Shown here one piece after another: positions 21,156 through 31,910 of a stretch of 64,000 nt of DNA; the stretch's first letter is position 1; every line of letters begins with the position of its first letter. Source of the stretch: Cyanodermella asteris (taxonomy: Eukaryota > Ascomycota > Lecanoromycetes > Ostropales > Stictidaceae); the NCBI GenBank assembly GCA_900618795.1, contig UYJD01000014.1:942930-1006929 (forward strand), given 5' to 3'. The notes under the pieces were generated by a model, which did no database searches, was not told the DNA's origin, and worked only from the letters and a program-made list of their open reading frames with translations. A program made the position numbers and the translations under genes.

Positions 21156-22364
21156 GGTTTGCTGAGTGTCAATTTTATTGTGCTCTGCTGGCAGAATGAG
21201 ATAACTCAACAGACGATTTCAGAGAAACTTCCATCCAGACGACGAGCACCGGCGTCACACCTGAGCTGCTTCAGTTTCCTCATTCCTCCATGATCGTTTT
21301 TCGTGATCTTCTACGGCACGAACGGCACCGGTGAAACTCTAATTAGCAACGATCCACCACCATGTGGCACGAGTCTCGTGTCATGTCCGAGGTAAGTGCA
21401 GAATCAGGATAATCTTCACATGGAATGGCCTGCAGGCTCCACCCCAGTGTGGAGTGTCTCACGGCAGGAATTAGCCGTGAAAAAGGACATTCGTAGGCGC
21501 TTAGCCACGAGAGGAGCTCTCACGTGGCTTGACATGTGGCCCATATCCTATCAAACAAGCTCGAGATTGAGATGGTCGAGTTTCAGCCCCGAAGTTTCCC
21601 GACATTTGACAGCGGGAACCGGTCTTTTGTTTTCAGCCTCAGGTACTCGCACGGCGAGTGAAACAATAGCCGCAACATGGCTGCAGCGTGAACGTGACGA
21701 GACGCGAATTTGCCACCCGCCTCACGAAGGAACAGGGCAGATACGCACGTAGGACGGCGAGATGCCAGGCCGAGCAGAAGTCCGAGACGAGCGACGTCGG
21801 TGCGAGCGAGCCAATCAGCGCAGTTGGAGAGTCTGATCTTGGCGTCACGAGATCTGGACTTGTTCGCGTTCAGCTCTCCGGCACATCTGGTCACACGCTT
21901 TAGCTTCACGACCGCCCAATGTCTCAGACTTCCGGGGCTTGCGATCCCTGTTTTGACGGCGTGCCTGCAAGCCGTCCGTTTGCTTTGGGCCAGTGCAGCG
22001 GCGTCGAAAAGTGGATGCCTCGGGCGCAGGAACAACTCAACCTCGGAATGCCACCACGGCCCCGAGACTGTCATGTATCTTCTCTCACGACACGTTGCTC
22101 TTCCATCTCATGGTTGATGTTCCACCCAGATCCGTATTTCGTATCAGATCCTCTGTTGCGCCGGTGTCCCGAGCACGACTGATTCATTGATCTAACGTTC
22201 CTGTGCTTCGATTCCGACAGCCTCGTGCAACCCCTCTGCAACTGACGAGCGTGGCCCCGGCATGAGCTAGGTGCAGGAGCGCCACACGAGGTGTGGAGAA
22301 CGCGTTGCGCGACATCTAAATCTCCGACAAACGGCAATATACAATCCATAATCCTTTCACCGCC
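21156..22364. other. Intergenic (1.2 kb)
   Basis: The spacer between the carboxylase alpha gene and the Zn2Cys6 regulator. Overlapping frames on both strands over 21.6-22.1 kb have ordinary composition and no motif. It is a long upstream region for the regulator; several CACG/CGTG elements are present but no site is assigned. Confidence 0.45.
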
Positions 22365-24124
22365 ATGTCTGAGCGACCCGATCGCCCAAGGCTGGGCCGC
22401 AAGGGTAACAAGAAAGTCCGAACAGGATGTCGGACTTGCAAGTACGATTGCCAATCCCTGAAACGCAAGACAGCCATCTGACAGCTTTCCATAGGATAAG
22501 GAAGGTCAAGTGTGATGAAACAAAACCCTTTTGCGTGCGTTGTCAGAGCAGTGGCCGCGTCTGCGATGGGTACGCACCTGTTCCGCCTCGTGCCAGGCGT
22601 ACAGTTCCTATCATCCGAACCGACGAGGACGACTTCACCCGAGACGATAGCTCTGACGGCACCCTCGTGGTCCGGTCCCCCACGTCACGCTCAACTACGG
22701 TCGACGTATCTTCTCCATCTCTGAGCCTCATCCAACCAACTGATGACAGCAGCGCCATTTTACGGCTCTTTCACAAGCGGACGGCCCCGCGATTGGCTGG
22801 CTTCATGGATAGTTTTTTCTGGAACGAGCTCGTGTTACAAGTCGGCGACATTGAGCCAGCCGTTTTACATGCCTTGGCAGCCGTCAACCATATCTTTGAC
22901 TACTGTGAGACCACCAACGACAAGCCTACAGAGTCGGTCCACCAGCGCCTCTTGCACCCTGCCTATTCGACCGGGCTCAAGGAATACAATACCGCCATCG
23001 GCGAACTCGTCAAAAGATCGCGGAGTACCAACCCTGGCGATGAAAGCATCCACCTTGTCTGTTGCGTGCTGTTTGTTTGCATAGAAATGTTGGCCAAGGA
23101 AAGGACGGCTGCCATGTCGCACTTTGATCAAGGACTACAAGTTCTTGCAGGATATGCAGTCGGCACCGAACAAAATCCAGGACCGCTTCTGCGAGCCGAC
23201 ACTGTCCGCGAAACACTCGTTCCTATTTTTCGTCGCTTGAGCCTTCAGGCGATTTTGTTTGGACGCCAGCCGCCTTTGTTGCCGATCTTCACTCACACAT
23301 TCAACGACGAGGGTCTAAGATCAAACGCTCCGTTCCGCACCATGCACGAAGCCAACGATGCCCTCGTCGCGATTTTGGATCACGGTCTTCGCTGCGTTAA
23401 CGAAATCATTGGGTTGAACAACCAGAAGCCTGGAGTGAAATATGAGCCAGAGAGGTGGATGTTGATGTTCGAGACAATGAAAATAGGTCGCGACGCTATA
23501 CTGAACGAGCTCAGTATCTGGATTCAAAACTTCTCCCCTGTCGCGGCCATCACGGTCGCAACGACGTCGACAGACCCAAAAGCCAAACTCGGTTGCAACA
23601 CACTGAAAATACTACATTTGATCGCCGAGATCTGGGTTTCGTGTATTCTCGAGACCGCCGAAACATCTTTCGACAGTCAGGTGACCAATTTTGCGACGGT
23701 CGTCCATCTTGCTTCAGATATCCTGTACATGGAGAAGGGCTTCGGCGAAGACACACGGAATCCGGTATTCGTGTTTGAAATGGGCGTGTTGGCCCCGCTC
23801 TACTTCACCGCTACCAAATGCAGGCAACGACGAGTACGACGAGCCGCTCTGATCTTGCTGCAGCAGTGGCCACGAAGAGAAAATATGTGGGATCCGGTAA
23901 CGATTTCGAAGATAGCAACTCGAATAATTGAGATCGAGGACAAGGAGGCGCTGGATCCCGATGCACCGGACGACGTGTGGCCACCAGAATGGAAACGCAT
24001 ACACAAGATGGACGCTGCTGATGATGTGGATGAGGATGGCCAGCAAGTCACATCCTGCATGTTTCACCGTAAACCTTGTGGACTTGATGGAGAATGGGAA
24101 CTCATCCAGGAAACCCTCCAATGA
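22365..24124 (+). CDS. Zn2Cys6 transcription factor
   Basis: Two exons, 22365-22441 and 22495-24124 (intron 22442-22494, GTACGA donor, CTGAC branch, CATAG acceptor), encode 568 residues. The binuclear zinc cluster is built across the splice: GCRTCKIRKVKCDETKPFC and VRCQSSGRVCDGY, with Cys22, 25, 32, 39, 42 and 49 all present. A basic N-terminus (RKGNKK) precedes it. The remainder resembles the fungal-specific middle region with a helical fold (FWNELVLQVGDIEPAVLHAL, HLVCCVLFVCIEML). Such proteins bind CGG triplets and usually control local metabolic genes. A PRISE-type reductase follows 667 bp downstream on the same strand and is a candidate target. Specificity is unknown. Confidence 0.92.
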
Positions 24125-24791
24125 CCAGGATTTTCGACCGGTTGCACTCGCAAGTATGGATCATGAATTACGACGCAAAATGTACGATAACGACTCGCAC
24201 CCGCACGAGGTGAAACGGGGTCCTTGAGTCCAAGGGGGAGACTACGAGATCGGCAAAGGCGGCTTGCATGACGGAGCGAAAGGAACATATCATTGTACAA
24301 TATCACATTTCTAATCAAATCGCTCAACCAGCGAAGACAGCCATTTCCAAAGCAGCGTTGCACAAGTTAACTATTCACAGGGTGCTGCAAGCAGGGCAGT
24401 TACTGGGTGGTTCAAGGCTGACTCAGCAAGGATCACGGGCCACATTCGAAGGAGCACGAGCCTCGCTCGCCTTTGCGTGTGAGACCATGATGCCATCAAG
24501 AGCTCATCAGAGCCGCGTCCTTTTCCAAACCATCTAGCAAAGTCGGGCTCAACTGCCACAACTGAACAGACGGTGGATATGAACGGTGAGGTGACGTAAG
24601 ACCCCACCTCATTCCATTCGCAAAGCGCTATGTGAACCGCCTCGACGGGTGGGGCGAAAGCTTAAAGCTCAGAGTATATTCAACAGACATAAGATGGCGA
24701 TGGTGCGCCGACTTTCGTTTTTGAAATAGGTAGATGCAGGCAATAGCGGCCATTCGATATCTTCAGCACCAGCAACTTTGAATATTCCGAC
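24125..24791. other. Intergenic
   Basis: The 3' end of the regulator gene and the promoter of the reductase gene. No other gene is seen. Confidence 0.5.
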
Positions 24792-25964
24792 ATGAGCGGA
24801 CACCATGCCCTCGTCTTCGGCGCCAGCGGGATCCAGGGCTGGGCCATCACCAATCAGATCCTCAAGGAATACCCCAATCCCACCACGTTCTCCCGGGTGA
24901 CGGCGCTCAGCAACAGAAACCTCCCACTGGAGTCGACGCTCTGGCCACAGACCGGGAAACTGCACGTTGTGAACGGAATCGACCTCTTAACAGAAGGTCA
25001 GGATGGCCTGGAAAGACGCATGAAAGAGATTTACGACATTGAGATGGTATCCCACGTCTTCTTCTGCGCCTACGTCCAAGACTCCGACCCAGCCAACGAA
25101 TGCAAGTTGAACGAGGATCTCCTCGTACGCGCCATCACGGCGGTCAGCCGTTTGTCGTCTGCGCTCGAGTTTGTGGTCCTTCCGACTGGGACTAAGACGT
25201 ACGGCGTGCACTTGGTGCAGGACTTTCCTTTCCGAGATCAGCTGCCGCTCAAGGAATCGCATCCTCGAATCCCCGAACCGCATGCTTCCGTCAACTTCTA
25301 CTACCACCAGGCTGATGCACTGAACAAACTGTCCAAGGGGAAATCGTGGACTTGGTGTGAGCTTCGGCCGGATGTCATCGTTGGCTTTGCTCCACGTCAG
25401 AACGTCTTCGGTCTTGCGGAGGAATTTGCCATATATCTCTCAATCTTCGCAGAATTGCATGGCAAAGGTGCGCAATGTCCTTGGCCGGGCGCCCTCGACA
25501 CTTACAATGCAATCTCGAACGATGCCTCACAAGACACAATTGCGCAATTTGCGATATATGCCTCCTTGCGTCCCGACGCTTGTGGAGGTGGCCAGGCATT
25601 CAATGTCGCAGATATCGCGAGACCGGCGGATTGGGCGGAACGTTGGGTCGCAGTGTGTGAGTACTTTGGGCTGGTCGGCATCCCACCAAACCCAATGCCC
25701 GAGCACGGTTGGGCTGAGTTCCATAACCAGCACAAGAGTACTTGGGAGGAGATGGTAAAGAAATATGGGCTTAGAAGCAATGGCATGATTGGTGGCCCAA
25801 CCTCGGCGATGGCTGCAAACATGATGCAGTTCATGGACTTTGACCGGACTGTTGACATAACAAAAATGTTGGCGACTGGTTATCGACCACCCGAACGTCC
25901 GGACACAGAGACAGCCTGGATCACCGCCTTCGACCGCTTCCGGCAGGCAAAGATCATCCCGTAG
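24792..25964 (+). CDS. PRISE-type NAD(P)-dependent reductase (progesterone 5-beta-reductase/iridoid synthase-like SDR)
   Basis: A single-exon protein of 390 residues starting at ATG 24792. The N-terminal Rossmann motif HALVFGASGIQGWAI is followed by an SDR arrangement like that of the fungal PRISE group: VSHVFFCAYVQ, LPTGTKTYGVH, FYYHQADAL and WCELRPDVIVGFAP. The Tyr in FYYHQ is the catalytic tyrosine of this group, which reduces activated carbon-carbon double bonds with NADPH. Later parts (GQAFNVADIARPADW, MPEHGWAEFHNQHKSTWEEM) are also typical. Fungal members occur in secondary metabolite clusters, though many are orphan. It ends 67 bp from the end of ku70 on the other strand. The substrate is unknown. 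Confidence 0.88.
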   Translation: MSGHHALVFGASGIQGWAITNQILKEYPNPTTFSRVTALSNRNLPLESTLWPQTGKLHVVNGIDLLTEGQDGLERRMKEIYDIEMVSHVFFCAYVQDSDPANECKLNEDLLVRAITAVSRLSSALEFVVLPTGTKTYGVHLVQDFPFRDQLPLKESHPRIPEPHASVNFYYHQADALNKLSKGKSWTWCELRPDVIVGFAPRQNVFGLAEEFAIYLSIFAELHGKGAQCPWPGALDTYNAISNDASQDTIAQFAIYASLRPDACGGGQAFNVADIARPADWAERWVAVCEYFGLVGIPPNPMPEHGWAEFHNQHKSTWEEMVKKYGLRSNGMIGGPTSAMAANMMQFMDFDRTVDITKMLATGYRPPERPDTETAWITAFDRFRQAKIIP

Positions 25965-26031
25965 ACGAGCTGATGGAGCCTCGCCATACTAAGCATAGCA
26001 GTGGCAGCGTTTCGCATCATCAGATCATTAA

Positions 26032-28011
26032 TCATTTCCTCTCGAAATATTGCTCCACTCTTGCGACGAGTTCCGCTTTCTTTCCCGAGCCCCTTATTCC
26101 TTTCTGTTCGAGCCAGTCCTTGAGATCTGCGACTTTGAGCTTGTCAAGTCTGTTGGCCTCGAACGATGAGCGCATTTCTTTATCTGACAGCGCACCAGTT
26201 GATCCAGTCTTCACTTTCTTGGGCCCTTCTTCGCCGCCGATTCGGACGTTGCCGGCGACTGCTCGCTTCGCACCCGGTGCACTAAGGGCACCAGCCACAT
26301 CGCGATTCTCATCCTGCCACTTTCGATGATGCTTGTCGAGCTCTCCGCCCCAGTCTTGCACATAAGCGCCAGCGCGCTTGTCGATTTGTCTGTACTTGGG
26401 CACCGTCTTGTCTTCCGGCTGAACGGGAATATCTTCATCCAAAGCCATGGCTTGCAAGATCTTGTAATGCCACTGTAGAGCCGGATTGGGATACCTCTCG
26501 GGAGCATACCTTGCTTTTGGAAGCTGAAGCTGTCCGATGATCTCTCGCATTTTGTCAATCACAGGGTCCGGCGCGACGATATTCATGGTCTCGGGATCTT
26601 TTCGAATGTCATCTGCAAACGGTAACGGCACAATCCACATGCCAGGAGGCATAGTTTGATCTCCGTCCTCGTTAAGCTGTTCTTCGCCAGGTAGGATCGC
26701 TGCCATGACTGGGGCGGCATTCTTCCTCGCAATGAACCATGCAAGTGCCATTTTCTTGCTCTTGAGCAATTTCAGCTGCAGTGCGGAGAAGACTCGTGTC
26801 GATCCGACAAACCCTTCTTCTGACGGATACAAGAACGTGCTCGGCCTGAGATTTGCCCAAAACGGAACTTGGTCCATTGACTTGAATCCAATTATGCGAA
26901 TGACGGGGTCGCCAAAGTTCCTGAGTCCAGAGATCTCATCGGGCGTGAAGGTGATCTGGGCTCCGCCAAATTTGTACGCTTTCCGTATTTCCATCTTCTC
27001 AACTGGCCTGCCCGAGTCCGATTCGTGCCGAGTGCTCTGACTGAGGACAATCTCGGCTTTCTCGCCTTTGAGCCAGATGTAGGACTTTCGCGCTGGCTCC
27101 TGCTTTTTGAATATGATGTAACCTTTGACAGATATTTGCAGCCCAGGTCCAATCTCTAAGGGTAGGTTCGAGAACAAGGCTCGTTTGGGCACTGATCGGG
27201 ACTTGATGGACGATAGCAAAGACTGGAGTAAAGGTATCCCCTCTTCTACTGAGGTCACGCGTGCGTCCCTGTCGACCGGTAAAGGAGCTTCAGGATCCGA
27301 AGGTATGTTGCTGTACAGTATGTTGTTGTAGAATTTGCTCTTGTCGAAGGTGTGCGCGTGTTTCGAAATCGGGAACAGTTCAATCGTCACACCCAAGTCG
27401 TACAGATCCCTAGCCCGAACAGCAGCAGAGTCGCGCAAGGACTTGTCCGATTGATGGGGGTTGTCATCATCGGTGACAACGAACAGCCGTCTGGAGGCAA
27501 AATTCGGTGCTTGAGTAGTGAATATCCGGTTGGCACTGAAAAGCACATTTGCTAATGGAACCCTCTCTGCCGATGGTTTGACCACACGAGCGTACTCCTG
27601 TGGATCCGTAACAAGGTCTCGCAAAGTTCTCACCTCATCCGCCGATGGAACGCACAAGTCAATCAGCAGGTACGAATTTGGATGTTCGACCTCACCTCGC
27701 GTTGCCTCGTCATCCTGGAACTTGGTCTCCTCGGTGCCGTAGAGCAGTACGCCGATCATGTCTTTTGGGTTTGAAATAATGCGCTGCTGCATGAGCTCGT
27801 AGGCACACTTCAGCGCCGCGGATGCAGGACTGTCGTCGTTGTCGCGTTTGCGCTTTGAGGAGGTTTCTGGTGCCTGTGGAGGCTTCTCCAGCATAGAGGG
27901 GCTGACTTCGATTGCGAAGATGATGGCATCTTTCTGTGCTTGGTATTGGATGTCATCGACTTCCTCTTCCTCATCGTCAGCACCGGGCCGGCATGAGCGT
28001 TCTTCAGACAT
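26032..28011 (-). CDS. ku70: Ku70, DNA end-binding subunit of non-homologous end joining
   Basis: An intronless 659-residue protein. The vWA-like N-terminal domain (DAIIFAIEVSPSML, MIGVLLYGTEETKF, RLFVVTDDDNPH) is followed by the Ku beta-barrel core (ISVKGYIIFKK, FTPDEISGLRNFGDPVIRII, EGFVGSTRVFSALQLKLL) and the C-terminal arm. The last about 40 residues form a SAP domain (LDKLKVADLKDWLEQKGIRG). Ku70 pairs with Ku80 to ring DNA ends, recruit ligase IV and help protect telomeres. Length and order fit other filamentous fungi. The start is ATG 28011, preceded on the genome by an 860-bp spacer. The acidic N-terminus (ADDEEEEVDD) is usual for the family. Confidence 0.97.
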   Translation of the reverse strand: MSEERSCRPGADDEEEEVDDIQYQAQKDAIIFAIEVSPSMLEKPPQAPETSSKRKRDNDDSPASAALKCAYELMQQRIISNPKDMIGVLLYGTEETKFQDDEATRGEVEHPNSYLLIDLCVPSADEVRTLRDLVTDPQEYARVVKPSAERVPLANVLFSANRIFTTQAPNFASRRLFVVTDDDNPHQSDKSLRDSAAVRARDLYDLGVTIELFPISKHAHTFDKSKFYNNILYSNIPSDPEAPLPVDRDARVTSVEEGIPLLQSLLSSIKSRSVPKRALFSNLPLEIGPGLQISVKGYIIFKKQEPARKSYIWLKGEKAEIVLSQSTRHESDSGRPVEKMEIRKAYKFGGAQITFTPDEISGLRNFGDPVIRIIGFKSMDQVPFWANLRPSTFLYPSEEGFVGSTRVFSALQLKLLKSKKMALAWFIARKNAAPVMAAILPGEEQLNEDGDQTMPPGMWIVPLPFADDIRKDPETMNIVAPDPVIDKMREIIGQLQLPKARYAPERYPNPALQWHYKILQAMALDEDIPVQPEDKTVPKYRQIDKRAGAYVQDWGGELDKHHRKWQDENRDVAGALSAPGAKRAVAGNVRIGGEEGPKKVKTGSTGALSDKEMRSSFEANRLDKLKVADLKDWLEQKGIRGSGKKAELVARVEQYFERK

Positions 28012-28872
28012 TGTGATGAGCTCAGTGAGCTTGTGACACGAGGCTAGCCTGCAAGAGGTCGCAACGCGCAGGGGAGAGCAGTCTCCTTTTCGCGCTGCAA
28101 GACAATATGCTCACGGGACTTGAGGGTGAAAAGAACGAGGGTGATGCTTCACGTCAATTGCAGATCAATTTCGTACATTCAGAAGCGCGGGCGTGTCTCA
28201 TGCAATCACGCCTCTCACGCAGGCCGCCACAAGGCAGAAGCGCACGGTCCATCTCGCCAACTCACGTGACTCGCTGCTTGCCTGCTTCTTCGAGAATACC
28301 ATTTCGATCTCAGTAAATATGTAAGTTGTCGGTTGGAACTTCAGAAGTAGTCTCACCCATACGTGCGCCGCCTCTGCCAAACGACCTCATTGCGACATGA
28401 CCACAAACGCAAGTATTCTTGGACATGTGACAATGCGTCAAAAAGGCCATCCCAGTGGCCCGTGCATCGATGATCCCAGTCGGCGGATCCACCAGAAATC
28501 TATGCAGCGGACAACCCGGACACGAACACGAAAACATGGTCGATGCATTGCCATTCGCCCTAGAGCAACGCTGCGGGTGCGCTGAGCGCTGGCATTGGTT
28601 TCTGAGCACAAGTAATCAACTGCAAGCCCATGACACAGCGGGAGGTGAGAACGAGCTCGTGTCGATTCTGATATCTTATTTTAAAGCCAAGGGGTCAAAA
28701 TCGGCGCGAATTTTGCTTGTGGAACCCCAAACAAGCCTGCCACCTCGTGTTAGGAAATTAGCTTGGGGATAGGCCCGATCTTGGCTACAGGGTCGCTTCT
28801 GTATAAAACATCATTGTCTGTTGTTTTATTCGTGTCTTGTCTGCGTCACGTCTCCAGACTCAAGTCCTCATC
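28012..28872. other. Intergenic, divergent promoters of ku70 and the secreted protein
   Basis: An 860-bp region between two genes transcribed away from each other. No third gene is seen; a TATA element near the right end is listed separately. Confidence 0.5.
28801..28808 (+). promoter_or_regulatory. TATA box of the small secreted protein gene
   Basis: GTATAAAA lies about 70 bp upstream of ATG 28873, the right distance for a TATA box with a short leader. TATA-containing promoters are often tightly regulated and highly inducible. Confidence 0.5.
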
Positions 28873-29469
28873 ATGAAGTCGATTTTCTTTACTGTCGGTT
28901 TCAACATCTTGGCATCAGCATGCACAACTCCCCTTCTTGTCGACTCCTACGCCAACGTCACGACAACTGGGACTAATGCCGTCGGTGCGTACTCTTCCGA
29001 CGACGGAACCTGCCAATCAATCTCCTCTGCCACAGGCTCCGAAACCCTCTCTCTCACACCCGGCACGAGCAAATGCTACTACTACACCAACTTTCCCAAC
29101 AGCAAGCCCGAAGACGCCGTAGGTGGCGGCCGATCCGACCTTCAGTTCACGCTCACGCCACCCACCATCAACTGGTCATTCAAAATCAACATCAAGTCAT
29201 GGAACGGGACCAACCTTGCGGACTCGTACTACACTGCGACGGGCACGCCGAGCGGGCTGCAGACGCTCAGTATCCCGCTGACGAGCTTCAACGGACCTGA
29301 TGTGCCGAATCTGAGGAATATTCGAAGCTTTGTCTTTGAGAGCTTCGGTAGTCTGGGTCAGGAGTGGCAGATTGGAAAACTTTTGTTGCTTTGCGCGCCG
29401 GCGACCACAACGACGAAGGCTGTGACCACTTTGAGCACGTTGACCACCAAGAGCTCCACCACTGCCTAA
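28873..29469 (+). CDS. Small secreted protein with a beta-rich domain and Thr-rich tail
   Basis: A protein of 198 residues from ATG 28873 (upstream in-frame TTG at 28837 is not used). The N-terminus MKSIFFTVGFNILASAC looks like a short signal peptide. The mature part, beginning around CTTPLLVDSYAN, is rich in Ser, Thr, Tyr and alternating hydrophobics (YSSDDGTCQSI, DLQFTLTPPTINWSFKINI, SFVFESFGS), suggesting a beta-sandwich like galactose-binding or carbohydrate-binding folds seen next to fungal glycan-active enzymes. The end, ATTTTKAVTTLSTLTTKSS, looks like an O-glycosylated linker and stops abruptly, without a following catalytic or cell-wall domain. Cysteines are few. The function is unknown; binding to a glycan surface is only inference. 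Confidence 0.7.
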   Translation: MKSIFFTVGFNILASACTTPLLVDSYANVTTTGTNAVGAYSSDDGTCQSISSATGSETLSLTPGTSKCYYYTNFPNSKPEDAVGGGRSDLQFTLTPPTINWSFKINIKSWNGTNLADSYYTATGTPSGLQTLSIPLTSFNGPDVPNLRNIRSFVFESFGSLGQEWQIGKLLLLCAPATTTTKAVTTLSTLTTKSSTTA

Positions 29470-30195
29470 GCAACATGCGCCATAGTTTAAGGGCGCTGCT
29501 GATGATGCTGATGCGAGCGTCAAGTATCACGGCTGATTCCACAGACACTGGTGTGGGGTGCGCCATCGAGACGTACCGCAAAGTTTGTCCAGATACGCAC
29601 CCGACAGCAATAGTTTCTACCACGAGTGGTGTTTAGGACCGTATTTATATAGACTGAAGGACACCAGTATTGCGCCCACGCTATGAGACGAAATGTTCGG
29701 AGAACTGTGACTTTGCCAGTTCATCTCAGCGCAAAGCACTTGTGACATCAACGGCTTGTCAATGTTGCCTTGTCCCCATAAAGCTTTTTGCGGTGAGCAT
29801 AAACGAGAATTTAGACTCACAGCTTGACGCCATGCTCACAACAATGATCTGTCGCTTGTGGGATCCGCCAAGAAGGTCTTCCTGTCTTAGGAAGAGTGTC
29901 TGACTGAAATTGAGCAAGCTTGATCTCCCATGTCATGTGCTCCAAATGAAAATGTTGAATTCGCTCTTCCCGTTGCTGAGTTCGCCGTTGTTGACAAATG
30001 CTAGTAGGCCTTGACGGGTGCCTGAAGTTGCCCCGCATTTACCTAAAATAAGCACCCGCATCATGTCATGCACGTGTATAACAAGAGCCTCTCGTGCTCC
30101 ACTATGGCGCCGCGAACCACGTTCTCGAATTCGAGACTCCGTACCTACCAACGCTCACGACGTGCCAAGTCAAAGTTCAATCTTGGATTCGCACA
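29470..30195. other. Intergenic
   Basis: Between the secreted protein and the methyltransferase. Only short frames without motifs are seen. Confidence 0.5.
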
Positions 30196-31053
30196 ATGAC
30201 GGACCAGTCACAATCATCACATACTTACACACAAGGCCACTCAAGCCACACGACAGCGAATCATGAGCGTCGTAAGGCCGACACGGATGCCGCGTTTCTC
30301 ATCTCACACATCAAGCCAACAGACCGGATCCTCGATGTCGGCTGTGGCCCGGGAACGATAACCACCAGTTTCACCAAGTACGTCCCCGAAGGCAGTGTCA
30401 CCGGCATCGACATCTCCTCTGCTGTTCTCGAGCGAGCCACTAAACTAGCCCACGAAGCCAGAATCCCAACACAGGGGCCCGGCTCCGTCACCTTCGCGCT
30501 CGGTAACATACTCGGTACCCTCTCCTACGCCGACGCGAGCTTCGACGTCGTCTTCGCCTCCCAAGTCTTCGGCCACCTGCCCACCCCCGAAAGCAGCCTT
30601 CGGGCACTGGCCGAAATCAGACGCGTCCTGAAACCGGGCGGCATCTTCGCCTCACGCGACGGCATCGAGCAGCACTTTTACCCGAAACGCTTCAATCTCG
30701 ATCGTCTGTGGGGCGGGAACCTTCTCAAGTCCATTCGCAAGGGCGCACCGGTCCCGGACCCCACGGGCACGATGATGGCGGCTCTCCTCCGCCAGGCAGG
30801 CTTTGATGTGGACGGTGGCAAGGTCCGGACCGGGGCGATGGCTCAGGTGCAATCTGAGCCGGAGAAGAGGAGATTCCTGGCGTCGAGGGCGAAGGGCCAA
30901 TTGACTGTTGGCGATCCGTTTCGTCAGAGCTGGCTGGATGCGGGAATTAGCGAGGCCGAGATTGAGGAAACTGTGAAGGCGGCCGAAGCTTGGGCAGAGA
31001 CGGAGGATGCGTGGTTTTTGGCTGTGCAGGGTGAGGTTTTGGCCTGGAAGTAG
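30196..31053 (+). CDS. Class I SAM-dependent methyltransferase (UbiE/COQ5-like)
   Basis: A 285-residue protein from ATG 30196 (the in-frame extension upstream has no clear support). Motif I is ILDVGCGPGTITTSF, motif II GSVTGIDISSAVLERA, the acidic loop FDVVFASQVFGHLPTPE and the post-II segment VLKPGGIFASRDGIE, all of the Methyltransf_11/25 type. The C-terminal part (WLDAGISEAEIEETVKAAEAW) is common to a group of uncharacterised fungal methyltransferases. The acceptor could be a small metabolite; there is no partner gene next to it to suggest which. The gene is unusually GC-rich compared with its AT-rich flanks, consistent with strong codon selection or simply with intergenic AT bias. Confidence 0.88.
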   Translation: MTDQSQSSHTYTQGHSSHTTANHERRKADTDAAFLISHIKPTDRILDVGCGPGTITTSFTKYVPEGSVTGIDISSAVLERATKLAHEARIPTQGPGSVTFALGNILGTLSYADASFDVVFASQVFGHLPTPESSLRALAEIRRVLKPGGIFASRDGIEQHFYPKRFNLDRLWGGNLLKSIRKGAPVPDPTGTMMAALLRQAGFDVDGGKVRTGAMAQVQSEPEKRRFLASRAKGQLTVGDPFRQSWLDAGISEAEIEETVKAAEAWAETEDAWFLAVQGEVLAWK

Positions 31054-31910
31054 AGATGATTTGACTTGGAATGCTTGTAATCACGCGAATATGCATTCAT
31101 CAATATAGAATATAGATCATAGAGTATAGATGCAAATTATAGCATGAGATCGACTATTATTGATGTTTATACCCGGAGATTGAGAGACTAGGGCGCGGGA
31201 GAACTCGATAAAGTCTTAATCATTACCGAGCTCATTGCAAGAGCGTGCCGAACGTCAATGGCAACCTTCACCATTCAAGTAGGAGTCCATGTCGTCAAAC
31301 CACAGCAGGTTTGAATTTGGGTCCGAATCTATTGAAGCTCGGCCTGAAGATGGTGAGGTTTCGCACGCGTGACTTCAATCCCGCGACCTGCAGAGACGAG
31401 TAGGGGATGATGCAAGCTTCCCTCGAATCACTTCACAAGCCTGATTCGATCGTCCTATTCTTCTCCACTTGCTTACCAGCTGATTCGACCCTATACTTCT
31501 GCGACTGTACGTGCAACCATAAGCTTCAACGCTCTAGGGATCTTGATGACGGGATGTTGAATCTGATTCTCACCTAAACCCTGGTTCGCGGCAGCCGCTC
31601 GGCCCTCCCAAGTAAGGTACCTTTTTCCAACACCAGCTTCAAACACAGCGACACAAAATGGACCCGATTCCGCCCATTTCTGTCTGCGAAACCACGTCCC
31701 TTCGTGACGTCTCGATCAAGATCGAATGCGATAAGCTGCCGTCGCAGATCTTGTAAGCCTAGATTCGGACGATATGAAAGCACGAGGGCTTATCATCCGA
31801 GCTAGATCTGAACCCAATTGAGGAATCTCGCACCACTTTCAGAGATGGGCTAATATACACTCATATTATATACAAGCCTGCTTGCGATGGTGGTATACAA
31901 AGGCTGTCAA
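31054..31910. other. Intergenic
   Basis: Shared 3' region of the methyltransferase and ferrochelatase genes, with an AT-rich start. I looked for a tRNA around 31.35 kb and rejected it. Nothing else is seen. Confidence 0.5.

Noticed and set aside
31340-31430. Possible tRNA gene near a CAATCCCGCGACCTGC segment
   Set aside because: The T-loop consensus and a matching acceptor stem are missing.
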